From Conexivisphaera sp049976725 (GTDB lineage Archaea > Thermoproteota > Nitrososphaeria > Conexivisphaerales > Conexivisphaeraceae), in NCBI GenBank assembly GCA_049976725.1, contig JBMFHR010000001.1, forward strand, positions 34,006 to 98,005: a stretch of 64,000 bases of DNA, read 5' to 3'. The position numbers were made by a program, and so were the translations under genes. A model generated the notes under the pieces. It worked only from the letters and a program-made list of their open reading frames with translations, was not told where the DNA came from and made no database searches. Below are positions 7,115-15,224 of the stretch, piece after piece. Every line of letters begins with the position of its first letter. Position 1 is the first letter of the stretch.

Positions 7115-8272
7115 CTATCCGCCGCCCCGCCCTGACAGGAACCCCAATCTCTCCTCACGGCTGACCTCGAAGGCGCCCTCCAGGATCCGCCTAATGCCAT
7201 CGGTCATCGCCTGCCCCCTGCGCGACATCATCCTGCTGGCCACCTCGAGCGCCTTCTCCAGCGCCAGCTCTGACGTGCCCGGGGCGCCGGAGCTCGAGTA
7301 TATCGTGAACGGTGGCACGTCCACGCCCACCAATCCGTACACGTGGCTGCTCCCCCCGATCGACTTCCCTGCGTAAACGAGCGTGCCGATCGCGAGCTTC
7401 GCGTGATCGCCAATGAAGGACCCGAGCTTCACGAGACCCGTGTCGGCGCGCGCCCTCCCGGCCCTCACCGTGCCGTAAGTGTTCTTGAGATCGCTCGTGA
7501 CGCTGCCGGCCCCTATGTTGACCCATTGGCCGACGTAGCTGTGGCCGAGGTAGCCGAAGTGAGCCTTGTTCGAGTACCCCGCTATTATGGAACCCTCAAC
7601 CTCCCCGCCGACCCTGCACATCTCGCCCACGTAGGTGTGCGGGTTTATCCTGGCCGAGTGGACCACGGTTCCCCTGCCCACGTACGCCGGTCCCTCTATC
7701 CTGGAGAACGCCTCTATGCGGACGTCGTCGGCTATGAGGACCGGCCCGCGGGACGCGTCAATCACCACGGGCTCCTCTATCCTTACGTTGGAGCCGTAAA
7801 CGACGCCGCTCCCCCCGCCCCACGACCTCAGGGCCTCGACGAGCTCCCACGGCCCCTTCATAAGGGCGTCCATCTCGATCCCGGCCCAGTAGCCCCGCAG
7901 GACGTCCTCCACCCTCAGGTCCTCCGCGCTCACCTCGGCGGCCACCAGCTTCCCGCCGTCCACCACCGGCCTTCCCTCGGATTCCAGCACCCTGAGCACC
8001 TCCGGGATCATCCCGGGCCTGACCCTCATGTTGAGCAGCGTCAGCCTCCCCCGCACGTCCTCCGGCTCCGTGGCCTTCCCGGGATACCTCTCCCGCAGGT
8101 AGAGCCTGAACCTGGGCGGCGCGATGAGGACCTCCGGCTCCCCCGCGGCGTCTACTATGGCCCTGTAGATCTGCCTCACGCCGTACCGCAGCTCGAGAAC
8201 CGGGGTGGTCAGCGAGAGCGGGCTCAGGGGATCCGGGTACTCCTCCTGGAAGAGCGCGAGCGCGCCCCTCAA
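7115..8272 (-). CDS. GlmU-like sugar nucleotidyl/acyltransferase with left-handed beta-helix
   Basis: A 385-residue protein resembling the alternative GlmU family. An N-terminal pseudo-nucleotidyltransferase segment has L-F-Q-E-E-Y near residue 7 and S-L-T-T-P-V-L-E-L-R-Y-G near 20-31. A run of hexapeptide repeats (about residues 160-330) forms a left-handed beta-helix, with the conserved N-K-A-H-F-G-Y-L-G-H-S-Y near 245 and G-A-G-S-V near 265. In this family the helix transfers an acetyl group to a sugar 1-phosphate. TTG 8272 overlaps the stop of the upstream nucleotidyltransferase gene as TTGA, so the two form one operon and probably act in succession on the same sugar. Confidence 0.75.
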   Translation of the reverse strand: MRGALALFQEEYPDPLSPLSLTTPVLELRYGVRQIYRAIVDAAGEPEVLIAPPRFRLYLRERYPGKATEPEDVRGRLTLLNMRVRPGMIPEVLRVLESEGRPVVDGGKLVAAEVSAEDLRVEDVLRGYWAGIEMDALMKGPWELVEALRSWGGGSGVVYGSNVRIEEPVVIDASRGPVLIADDVRIEAFSRIEGPAYVGRGTVVHSARINPHTYVGEMCRVGGEVEGSIIAGYSNKAHFGYLGHSYVGQWVNIGAGSVTSDLKNTYGTVRAGRARADTGLVKLGSFIGDHAKLAIGTLVYAGKSIGGSSHVYGLVGVDVPPFTIYSSSGAPGTSELALEKALEVASRMMSRRGQAMTDGIRRILEGAFEVSREERLGFLSGRGGG

Positions 8273-8973
8273 GGTATCTCGCCCATCTCCTTCAGGAACT
8301 CGCGGTTGGCCCTCATGTAGGATGCCCTGTCCCCTATGTCCACGAACGTCCCCTCAGACCTGTAAGCGTAGATGGGCTCGCCGGCCGACATCGCCGCCTG
8401 GAAAGCCGCGTCCATGCCGTAGGGCACCCCGGGCGGAATGTACCTCAGGAATTCCCTCTCCATCACGTAGCACCCCACGTTGACCCATCCTCCGACCTCC
8501 GGCTTCTCGCTCCACCTCAGGAGCCTGCCGTCCTCCGCCGTCTCCACGAGGCCGTACCTGATCTTCGTGTAGTACCGCATCAGCATCATGGTCGCCAGGG
8601 CTCCCATCCTCTCGTGGAAGTCCAGCATGGGCCTTATGTCGGCGCGCGGGAGCACGTCGCCGTATAGCAGCACGAACCTGCCGTCGATCATGCCCTCGGC
8701 GGCCTTCAGCTGTCCCGCCGTGCCCATGGGCCTCCTGGACCTCGCGTACTCTATCCTGACGCCCAGATCAGATCCATCGCCGAAGTAGTCCTCTATGGTC
8801 TTCCTCATGTAGCTCACGGCTATCACGAACTCCGTTATCCCCTGGCCCTTCAGCCACTCTATCATGTGCTCCAGGAGGGGCCTGTCGCCGAGGGGGAGCA
8901 TCGGCTTGGGAGCGAGCAGTGTGTAGGGCCTGAGCCTGACGCCGAGCCCTCCGGCGAGTATCACAGCCTTCAA
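8269..8973 (-). CDS. Sugar-1-phosphate nucleotidyltransferase (NTP_transferase family)
   Basis: Transfers a nucleotide to a sugar 1-phosphate. From TTG 8973 the 234-residue protein starts directly with K-A-V-I-L-A-G-G-L-G-V-R-L-R-P, the nucleotide-binding signature, followed by K-P-M-L-P-L-G near 25-31 and D-I-G-D near the end. TTG 8973 is favoured because it lies 28 nt from a TATA element at 8997-9004; a longer reading frame to 9222 would cross that promoter and the divergent secretion ATPase gene. Mannose-1-phosphate guanylyl-, glucose-1-phosphate thymidylyl- and UTP-transferases are all possible. Confidence 0.88.
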   Translation of the reverse strand: MKAVILAGGLGVRLRPYTLLAPKPMLPLGDRPLLEHMIEWLKGQGITEFVIAVSYMRKTIEDYFGDGSDLGVRIEYARSRRPMGTAGQLKAAEGMIDGRFVLLYGDVLPRADIRPMLDFHERMGALATMMLMRYYTKIRYGLVETAEDGRLLRWSEKPEVGGWVNVGCYVMEREFLRYIPPGVPYGMDAAFQAAMSAGEPIYAYRSEGTFVDIGDRASYMRANREFLKEMGEIP

Positions 8974-8996
8974 CGCGTTCACCCGAGGGAATCCCT

Positions 8997-9030
8997 CAAT
9001 TAACGTTACTGGCGCGAAACTGTAAAATAT
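8997..9030. promoter_or_regulatory. Divergent promoter pair: sugar enzyme (minus) and pilus ATPase (plus)
   Basis: Two separate TATA-like elements: TTAATTG near 8997-9004 on the minus strand serves TTG 8973 (28 nt), and TAAAATAT at 9023-9030 on the plus strand serves GTG 9053 (27 nt). Confidence 0.55.
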
Positions 9031-9052
9031 GGTGAGGATCCCTCTGAGGTGC

Positions 9053-10654
9053 GTGGGCGGAGCTCCCCGAGGTTTCGGTCTGCTCAGGAAACTGCTGGGC
9101 GGGAAGCCCAGGGCTGAGGAGGCCGGGGAGCGCTCCGAGGAGCAGCAGGAGCGCCTGCCTCCGCTTAAGATAGTGCAGATAGACGAGCTCAAGGGCGATA
9201 ATCTGCACTCGAAGGCCGTCATAGCCTACTCCGAGGGCGGCGAGTACCTGTACTACGTCGTGGAGCCCAACCTGAGCCCCGAGGACGCGGAGATCCTCAG
9301 GAGGCTGACCGAGCTCCTCTCCTACGTGGTCGAGGCCCCCAGGGACTCCTTCAAGAGCCGCGAGCAGGCCGAGGCGTACGTGGAGGACGCGGCCCTCAAG
9401 GCGCTCAGGAAGTTCGGGCTCGAAGTGCCCGGGAACCGCCTGGAGAAGATAATGTACTATCTGAAGAGGGACACGGTCGGCTTCGGCAAGATAGACGTCA
9501 TGATGAGGGATCCCTACATAGAGGACGTGAGCTGCGACGGCGTTGGGGTCCCGGTCTACGTCTGGCACAAGGACTTCGAGTCAATAAGGTCCAACGTCTC
9601 GTTCGATTCCCAGGAGGAGCTGAACTCCGTGGTCCTCAGGCTCGCTTACGTCTCGGGGAGGTCCGTCTCCCTGGCGAACCCCATACTGGACGCGACGCTG
9701 CCGGACGGAAGCAGGGTGAACGCTGTGCTGGGGGGGCAGGTGGCCACCAGGGGAGGGAGCTTCACCATCAGGAAGTTCACCGAGAAGCCGTTCACGATAA
9801 CCGAGCTCATAATGAAGGGCACCATGGACGAGTACCTGGCGGCGTACTTCTGGGAGCTGATCGAGCACAAGAAGAACCTGGTGATAGCCGGCGCCACCGC
9901 GAGCGGCAAGACGACCACGCTGGGGGCGCTGGCCAACTTCATACATCCGGACTACAAGATAGTCACGATAGAGGACACGAGGGAGCTGCGGCTCTACCAC
10001 CAGAACTGGACCCCCCTGCTGACCAGGGAGTCCTGGGGTCCTAACGGGAGGGGCGAGATAGATACCTTCGAGCTCCTCAGGGCCTCCCTGAGGCAGAGGC
10101 CCGACTATATAATAGTGGGCGAGGTGAGGGGCCAGGAAGCCTACACGCTGCTGCAGGCCATGGCCACGGGCCACGGTGGGCTGACGACGATACACGCGGA
10201 CGACGCGGAGTCCGTCATATCGAGGCTCTCGTCGCCGCCCATAAGCGCGCCCAAGCAGCTCATAGCCACGTCGCTCGACGCGATAGCTATGCAGCGCAGG
10301 ATTATAATAAACGAGAGGCCCGTCAGGAGGATCACGGACGTCTCGGAGATCGACGGCTACGACCCGGCGACGGACTCGGTCGTGCTGAGGAGGGTCGTCA
10401 GGTGGAACCCCGCCACCGATCGCATGGAGCAGGACCGCGAGAGCGGGTTGCTCCGCGAGATAGCCGAGCAGAGGGGGGTCAGCGCCGAGGCGATCGCGAG
10501 GGAGGTGGAGGACAAGAGGGACATCCTGCACTGGATGGTCGTCAAGAGGATCGTGGAATTCCAGGACGTGGCCGGCGTGATAAGGAGCTACTACAGGGAC
10601 AGGATATCTGTCCTCGGAAGGGTGAGGATGGAGCTTGGCGCGGGCGCTCGCTGA
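9053..10654 (+). CDS. Type II/IV secretion-type ATPase (GspE/VirB11/ArlI family)
   Basis: The cytoplasmic motor ATPase of an archaeal type IV pilus or adhesion system; it drives pilin assembly with the T2SF platform encoded next. From GTG 9053 the protein has 533 residues. The basic N-terminal domain is followed by the ATPase core with Walker A G-A-T-A-S-G-K-T-T-T near residue 285, an Asp box (V-T-I-E-D-T-R) and Walker B I-I-V-G-E-V-R-G near 350. GTG 9053 fits the TATA spacing better than ATG 9029, which overlaps the TATA element. Its 3' end overlaps the platform gene by 20 nt. No pilin or prepilin peptidase gene is in the window. Confidence 0.9.
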   Translation: MGGAPRGFGLLRKLLGGKPRAEEAGERSEEQQERLPPLKIVQIDELKGDNLHSKAVIAYSEGGEYLYYVVEPNLSPEDAEILRRLTELLSYVVEAPRDSFKSREQAEAYVEDAALKALRKFGLEVPGNRLEKIMYYLKRDTVGFGKIDVMMRDPYIEDVSCDGVGVPVYVWHKDFESIRSNVSFDSQEELNSVVLRLAYVSGRSVSLANPILDATLPDGSRVNAVLGGQVATRGGSFTIRKFTEKPFTITELIMKGTMDEYLAAYFWELIEHKKNLVIAGATASGKTTTLGALANFIHPDYKIVTIEDTRELRLYHQNWTPLLTRESWGPNGRGEIDTFELLRASLRQRPDYIIVGEVRGQEAYTLLQAMATGHGGLTTIHADDAESVISRLSSPPISAPKQLIATSLDAIAMQRRIIINERPVRRITDVSEIDGYDPATDSVVLRRVVRWNPATDRMEQDRESGLLREIAEQRGVSAEAIAREVEDKRDILHWMVVKRIVEFQDVAGVIRSYYRDRISVLGRVRMELGAGAR

Positions 10655-11813
10655 GCGCGCCTACCGCCTGCTGGAGGCGCTCTACGGATTCCGCGTGACG
10701 GACGAGCTCCTGCGCTCCCGCGGGATAGGGCTGAGCAGGCGCGAGTTCCTGAGGCGCGAGCTGCTCCTTTGCTCCACAGCGTCCCTCGCCGCCGCGCTGG
10801 CGTCCCTCGCGGCGGCCGTCTACCTGGGGATGCCGCCCTACGCGGCGGCGCTCCTGGCGCTCCTGGCGCTCCTGGAGGCGGCCGCCCTCGTGGCCGGCAT
10901 CAGGGGGCGCGCGCTGCTCTCGGGCGCCGCGGCGCCCGCGCGCGCCCGCGGTAGGCCCAGGGCATCCCGCTTCATCGAGCCGGGGCTCCTGAAGTCGATC
11001 TTCCCCGAGGATCGGGTGCGGCGCATCATGGGGCTCGCGGACATGCGGATGCCCCCGGGTTACTTCTACGATCTGTCAACCAAGTCTGCCCTGGCGGCGG
11101 CCGGGGCCGGGGCGGCGATCCTCGCGCTCGTCGCGCTCATGGAGCACTACTCCCCCCTGGCCGTCGCGATCTGGGCGCTCGTCGGCCTGCTCGCCGGTAC
11201 GTCGGTGGGCGCGATGTCGCCCTACGCCTATATATCGTACAGGGCATCGTCCAGGTCCTCCAGGATAGAGCAGGATCTCTCAACGTGGGCCGCCGCCATG
11301 ATGGCCTACGTGTCGAGCGGCGCCTCGTTCCCTGAGGCGCTGAAGCGCAGCACCTCCGCCCTGAGGAGCGGCCCGCTCAGGCGCGAGCTCGAGTCCGTGA
11401 TCAGGGACTCGGAGGTCCTGGGATCCGAGCCCAGGTCGTCGCTCCTCGCTCTCGCCCAGAGGTCGCCCTCGCAGCTCCTCAGGGAGCTGATAGTGGGGAT
11501 AATAGATGCGATGGACAGCGGGAAGGACCTGCAGAGCTACTTCAGGGAATCACTCTCCTACATCCTGAACTACAGGAGGAATTACCTGAGGAAGCTCGTC
11601 AACGACATGTCCCTCGCCGCCGAGCTCTTCGTCATGCTCTTCGTCGTCACCCCCCTGCTCCTGGCGATAATACTGGCGGTCATGGGGTCCATGAGCGTCG
11701 GAGCCCAGCCCTACTACGGGGAGCTGCTCGCCGTCATAGCCTTCGGCTTCGTGCCGCTGGTCGGCGTCGGCTATCTCCTGCTCGTCGACTCGATATACCC
11801 GAGGTGGTGGTGA
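10635..11813 (+). CDS. Type II secretion F (T2SF) membrane platform protein, N-terminal half
   Basis: This 392-residue protein (TTG start overlapping the ATPase gene) carries hydrophobic segments near residues 48-95 and 150-200, a T2SF domain near 215-330, and terminal helices ending L-L-V-D-S-I-Y-P-R-W-W. It anchors the ATPase and the growing pilus in the membrane. Archaeal platform proteins such as ArlJ usually hold two T2SF domains in one chain, and the second is found immediately downstream in the +1 frame. The TGA at 11811-11813 is followed by C, and the +1 frame is open from there with membrane-protein-like codons, so a frameshift rather than a true gene end is likely. Confidence 0.8.
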   Translation: MARALAERAYRLLEALYGFRVTDELLRSRGIGLSRREFLRRELLLCSTASLAAALASLAAAVYLGMPPYAAALLALLALLEAAALVAGIRGRALLSGAAAPARARGRPRASRFIEPGLLKSIFPEDRVRRIMGLADMRMPPGYFYDLSTKSALAAAGAGAAILALVALMEHYSPLAVAIWALVGLLAGTSVGAMSPYAYISYRASSRSSRIEQDLSTWAAAMMAYVSSGASFPEALKRSTSALRSGPLRRELESVIRDSEVLGSEPRSSLLALAQRSPSQLLRELIVGIIDAMDSGKDLQSYFRESLSYILNYRRNYLRKLVNDMSLAAELFVMLFVVTPLLLAIILAVMGSMSVGAQPYYGELLAVIAFGFVPLVGVGYLLLVDSIYPRWW

Positions 11814-11880
11814 CTCGAACCGCGAGGACGCCGCGTACATCTCGGCCGGCGCCGCGGCCGCAGCGGCTTTCCTGGCCCTC

Positions 11881-12645
11881 GTGTACTATGAGCTCGAGGT
11901 CCTCGGAGCGCGCAGCCCCATACCCAACTTCACCAGCTGGTACCACTACGCGTCGCTCGCGCTCGCCATAGCTCTGGCGCCCTACGCGTTGCTGGACTAC
12001 AGGAGGCGCGCGTGGTCCAGCAACGTCGAGAGGGGGCTCCCCCGCGTCCTCTCAGACCTTGAGGGACTCGTGGAGAGCGGCCTCTCCCCCCTGATGGCGC
12101 TTAAGCAGATGTCCCAGAAGGACTACGGGGTCCTGAGCAGGGCCATCAGGCGCATCGTCTCCCTGGCCAGCTGGGGCTACACGTACGACCGGATAAAGGG
12201 CATTCTAGAGCGCGAGGTCCCGCACCCCGTGGCCCTGATGTTCTTCAAGCTGCTGCTGGACGCCGAGGAGGGCGGCGGGGACGTGGCCTCGGCCGTCAGG
12301 AGCATGAGGGAGTATCTCAGGGACGTGGAGGCCCTGAAGGGGGAGCTGCAGTCCACAGTGAGGATGCAGGTCTTCGTGGTCTACCTGGCCCTCCTGATAT
12401 TCCTGTACATATCGGAGACCGCGCTCTCGTCCCTGCTCACGCCCACGACCTCCGCCATAGGCATAGGGCTCTCCGCCGCCACGCTGTCCTACGTGAGGAC
12501 CATAATGTTCGGGATGTACATTATCGAGGCGCTACTCGGTGGGCTGGCGCTCGGCAAAATGACCTCCGGCAGCGCCGGGGCCGGCGTCAAGCACTCAATG
12601 CTGCTCGTGATCATCGGCGCGGTATATATAATGGCCCTCGGCTAA
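11881..12645 (+). CDS. T2SF membrane platform protein, C-terminal half (probable +1 frameshift product)
   Basis: The second T2SF half: one membrane segment near residues 22-38, the T2SF domain near 55-160 and three C-terminal helices. The first standard start codon is GTG 11881 (254 residues), but the frame is open upstream to the TGA of the previous gene. Codons from 11812 encode D-S-N-R-E-D-A-A-Y-I-S-A-G and then a hydrophobic alanine-rich helix that reads into residue 1, with no ATG, GTG or TTG among them. This half therefore probably belongs to the preceding chain, through a programmed frameshift, a real mutation or a sequencing error. Confidence 0.78.
   Translation: MYYELEVLGARSPIPNFTSWYHYASLALAIALAPYALLDYRRRAWSSNVERGLPRVLSDLEGLVESGLSPLMALKQMSQKDYGVLSRAIRRIVSLASWGYTYDRIKGILEREVPHPVALMFFKLLLDAEEGGGDVASAVRSMREYLRDVEALKGELQSTVRMQVFVVYLALLIFLYISETALSSLLTPTTSAIGIGLSAATLSYVRTIMFGMYIIEALLGGLALGKMTSGSAGAGVKHSMLLVIIGAVYIMALG
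12623..12632 (+). promoter_or_regulatory. TATA box of the TackOD1 gene
   Basis: TATATATAAT inside the end of the platform gene, centred 27 nt from GTG 12654. It gives the TackOD1 gene its own leaderless transcript besides any read-through from the pilus genes. Confidence 0.6.
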
Positions 12646-12653
12646 CATAGGCC

Positions 12654-13544
12654 GTGGAGCCCGGGGTTTCCTCCAGGATGGCCGCCTACCGGCGCCCAGA
12701 CGCCAGGAGGTTGCTCTCGAGGATCCTGGAGGAGGGCCACCTGGACGTCGCCGGCCAGGACGACGCCCTGAAGGTCCTGTTGGACATGGGGATAATCCGC
12801 GAGACGGCGCGCGAGGCCAGGATGAAGGATCCCGAGACGGGCGCCACCTCCTTTTCCCTGATCCCGTCGTGCCCCCACTGCGGATCCCGCGACCTCGCGA
12901 AGGAGGAGCTGATGGAGCACCCCGGCTGCGGGTACGTGGGGAGACTCTCCGACTTCACGCAGTCCGGCGAATGCATAATCTGCCCCCGCTGCGGCAGGGC
13001 GGCCGAGCTGCGGAGGATCGGCTCCTGGTTCTACTGCAGGTCGTGCGGGAGGAGCTTCCACTCGCCGAGGATACTGGCCCAGGCTGGCGGCAGGACCCTG
13101 CCCGCCGAGGACCTCGAGCTGACGGAGGTCCGGCGCTACGAGCTGAGCCCCGACCTCATCGGGGAGGTGCGGGCAATACTCTCCCTCTACTCCTCCGTGG
13201 CCGAGCGCCTCAGGTCCCTCGGCTACTCGGTCGAGGAGTCGGCCGCGGTCAGGGGGATCTCGGGCGTCCGCCAGACCTTCGACGTCGTCGCCCGGAAGGG
13301 CGAGCACGTGGTCTACGTGGACGTCATGCTCGGGGAGAGCGAGCCCATGCTCCTGGCCAGCATGATGGGGCACATAGTGAAGTACTTCGATTCGGCGGCG
13401 AACGCAACGCTGCTCCTGATCCACTCGCCTAGGAGCGAGCTCCCCAGGCAGCTGCTGAGCAGCTGCTGCCCGAGGTCCATCCGCATCGTGGAGGGCGAGG
13501 ACCTCGACGACCTCGTGAAGGCCATGGAGGTTCTCGAGGTTTGA
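12654..13544 (+). CDS. TackOD1 zinc-domain protein with C-terminal nuclease-like domain
   Basis: A 296-residue protein. Residues about 73-145 hold three zinc knuckles in the TackOD1 arrangement: S-C-P-H-C-G-S, then H-P-G-C-G-Y-V-G-R-L-S-D-F, then I-C-P-R-C-G, then Y-C-R-S-C-G-R-S-F. TackOD1 is an output domain described in TACK archaea. Residues about 195-285 contain S-G-V-R-Q-T-F-D-V-V-A and Y-V-D-V-M-L, resembling the core of PD-(D/E)xK endonuclease folds, although the lysine of that motif is not evident (inference). A winged-helix-like segment near 15-50 could bind DNA. Position after the pilus genes hints at a linked regulatory role. Confidence 0.6.
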   Translation: MEPGVSSRMAAYRRPDARRLLSRILEEGHLDVAGQDDALKVLLDMGIIRETAREARMKDPETGATSFSLIPSCPHCGSRDLAKEELMEHPGCGYVGRLSDFTQSGECIICPRCGRAAELRRIGSWFYCRSCGRSFHSPRILAQAGGRTLPAEDLELTEVRRYELSPDLIGEVRAILSLYSSVAERLRSLGYSVEESAAVRGISGVRQTFDVVARKGEHVVYVDVMLGESEPMLLASMMGHIVKYFDSAANATLLLIHSPRSELPRQLLSSCCPRSIRIVEGEDLDDLVKAMEVLEV

Positions 13545-13613
13545 GGAGGCTGACAAGCCTGTCTAGGGCGGTGGGCCTCCAGTGGATTCCGTCGGCGCGC
13601 GCAGCGGTCGTGC

Positions 13614-14096
13614 GTGATACTATCGGACGCCGAGATATCGAGGCTCGTCGGTTCCGGGCGCCTGGTGATCAGGCCGTTCGAGCCGTCGAACCTGACGCCG
13701 AACGGGATAGACCTCTCGGTGGGGGAGGAGGCGATGATCATGGAGGCACCGTCCGGCGGCGCCCGCCTGCGCCTGGATCCAGGAGCGGAGCTCAGGATCC
13801 CGCCGGGCTCCAGCGTTCTGATACTCACCGAGGAGTACCTAGAGCTTCCATCAGACATCGTCGGCATCGTGAACCTCCGGAGCACGTGGGCCAGGAGGGG
13901 GCTCCTGATCCCGCCGACGGTGGTCGACGCGGGCTACAGGGGCAGGCTGACCTTGGCCGTCAGGGGCCCTCCCTACGCGCTCAGCGTGCGCCGCGGCGAG
14001 AGGGTGTGGCACCTCCTGCTCGCCGAATCGCATCCGGCCGGAACTCCCTACAGCGGCAGGTACCAGGGATCCACGGGCCTCGTGCCAGCTCCGTGA
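13614..14096 (+). CDS. dcd: dCTP deaminase / dUTPase family
   Basis: Deaminates dCTP to dUTP, or does this and hydrolyses dUTP, feeding thymidylate synthesis by the ThyX encoded at 37.4 kb. The 160-residue trimeric-fold protein shows N-G-I-D-L-S-V near residue 30, V-N-L-R-S-T-W-A-R-R-G near 86-96 and V-D-A-G-Y-R-G-R-L-T near 104-113, the nucleotide-binding motifs of the family. It starts at GTG 13614 with I-L-S-D-A-E-I, the usual opening. A glutamate of the deaminase site is not obvious in its usual place, so a dUTPase is the alternative. Confidence 0.85.
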   Translation: MILSDAEISRLVGSGRLVIRPFEPSNLTPNGIDLSVGEEAMIMEAPSGGARLRLDPGAELRIPPGSSVLILTEEYLELPSDIVGIVNLRSTWARRGLLIPPTVVDAGYRGRLTLAVRGPPYALSVRRGERVWHLLLAESHPAGTPYSGRYQGSTGLVPAP

Positions 14097-14102
14097 ACGC
14101 TG

Positions 14103-15191
14103 TCACCGCACGATGCCGCTCAGCCCGGAGAGCGTCCTCCTGCCCCCGAGCGAGCGGGACATCTCCTCGAGCTCCCTGATCGTCCTGTCGTAGAGCTCCC
14201 TGTCCACGGGGAACGGCACGCCGTCCTTGCCCCCGTGGGCGAAGCTGAACTTGACCGGGTCCCTCCAGCTGGGCCTCTCCCCGTACACGAGGTCCGCGAC
14301 GAGCGCCAGCGCCCTCACGACCCTGGCCCCCACCCCGCGCACGAGCAGAAGCTCCTCGTAGTTCCTGGGCCTGGCCTCGTAGAGCGCCTCCAGCGTCCTC
14401 CAGTCGACCTCCCAGTCCATGCCGGCCACGTACGCGTGGGTTCCGGTCGCTGACCAGCCGAAGAACGAGTCGAGCGGGCGCGCCCCCAAGCTGGCGCGCC
14501 TCACCGCCCTGAGGGCCTCGATGTCACCCGCGGCGTCCACGCTGGCGCGCCTCGCCCCGGATGACTCGGAGGCCACCATGTTGAGCACGGGCCCCTCCGA
14601 TCTCCAGCCGATTATGCCGCTGTGCGGCTCGTCGACGAAGCTCCTAAGCGATCCGCTGAACCAGTGGTAGCGCCTGGCCAGCCCCTCCTCCGCCGACATT
14701 CCCTGCTGCACTATTGCCCAATCGCCGTCCTCGTCGAACAACACCATGTGGTGATACAGCTCGTATCCGTCCTGCACCGCCGCGGAGTCCACCTTCGCGG
14801 CAAGCCTGCTCGCCCTGCGGAGCTCCTCCGTCCTGCCATCCGAGAGCCCCAGCTCCTCCGCCATCCTGCCGATGTCCTCCAGGGTCCTCCCGGCCATCCC
14901 CTTCCCGCCGGCCGCGCGCACGCCGACGTCCATCCCGTTCAGCGCGTCCCTCAGCGCAGCCGCCGTGACTGTCGTCAGACCTGAGCTGTTCCAGTCGAAT
15001 CCCAGCACGCACCCAAGCGCCTGGAACCACAGGGGATCCGAGACCCTCTCCAGGAGCCCCCTCCTACCCCTCTCCTCCACGATCAGGCCCGCGATGCCCC
15101 TGGCCAGCCTGACCATCCTGGAGTAGAGCCACCTGGGGGCCCTGCCCTCGTGCAGCGGCAGGTACACGGCCCCGGTGCGCGCAGGCGCCAT
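14103..15191 (-). CDS. DUF763 family protein
   Basis: A 362-residue protein of the DUF763 family, found in archaea and some thermophilic bacteria. The signature is clear: L-P-L-H-E-G-R-A-P-R-W-L near residues 12-23, S-D-P-L-W-F-Q-A-L-G near 51-60, F-D-W-N-S-S-G near 65 and A-G-G-K-G-M near 93. V-R-G-V-G-A-R-V-V-R near residue 290 looks like a helix-hairpin-helix DNA contact. The biochemical role is unknown. ATG 15191 lies 28 nt from the TATA element at 15215-15224, so it is leaderless. Confidence 0.85.
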   Translation of the reverse strand: MAPARTGAVYLPLHEGRAPRWLYSRMVRLARGIAGLIVEERGRRGLLERVSDPLWFQALGCVLGFDWNSSGLTTVTAAALRDALNGMDVGVRAAGGKGMAGRTLEDIGRMAEELGLSDGRTEELRRASRLAAKVDSAAVQDGYELYHHMVLFDEDGDWAIVQQGMSAEEGLARRYHWFSGSLRSFVDEPHSGIIGWRSEGPVLNMVASESSGARRASVDAAGDIEALRAVRRASLGARPLDSFFGWSATGTHAYVAGMDWEVDWRTLEALYEARPRNYEELLLVRGVGARVVRALALVADLVYGERPSWRDPVKFSFAHGGKDGVPFPVDRELYDRTIRELEEMSRSLGGRRTLSGLSGIVR

Positions 15192-15214
15192 CCGAGCGAA
15201 TCGCGCGGCCTTGC

Positions 15215-15224
15215 CTTAAATAAC
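15215..15224 (-). promoter_or_regulatory. TATA box of the DUF763 gene
   Basis: GTTATTTAAG on the minus strand, centred 28 nt from ATG 15191. It overlaps the stop codon of the upstream glycosyltransferase gene. Confidence 0.6.
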
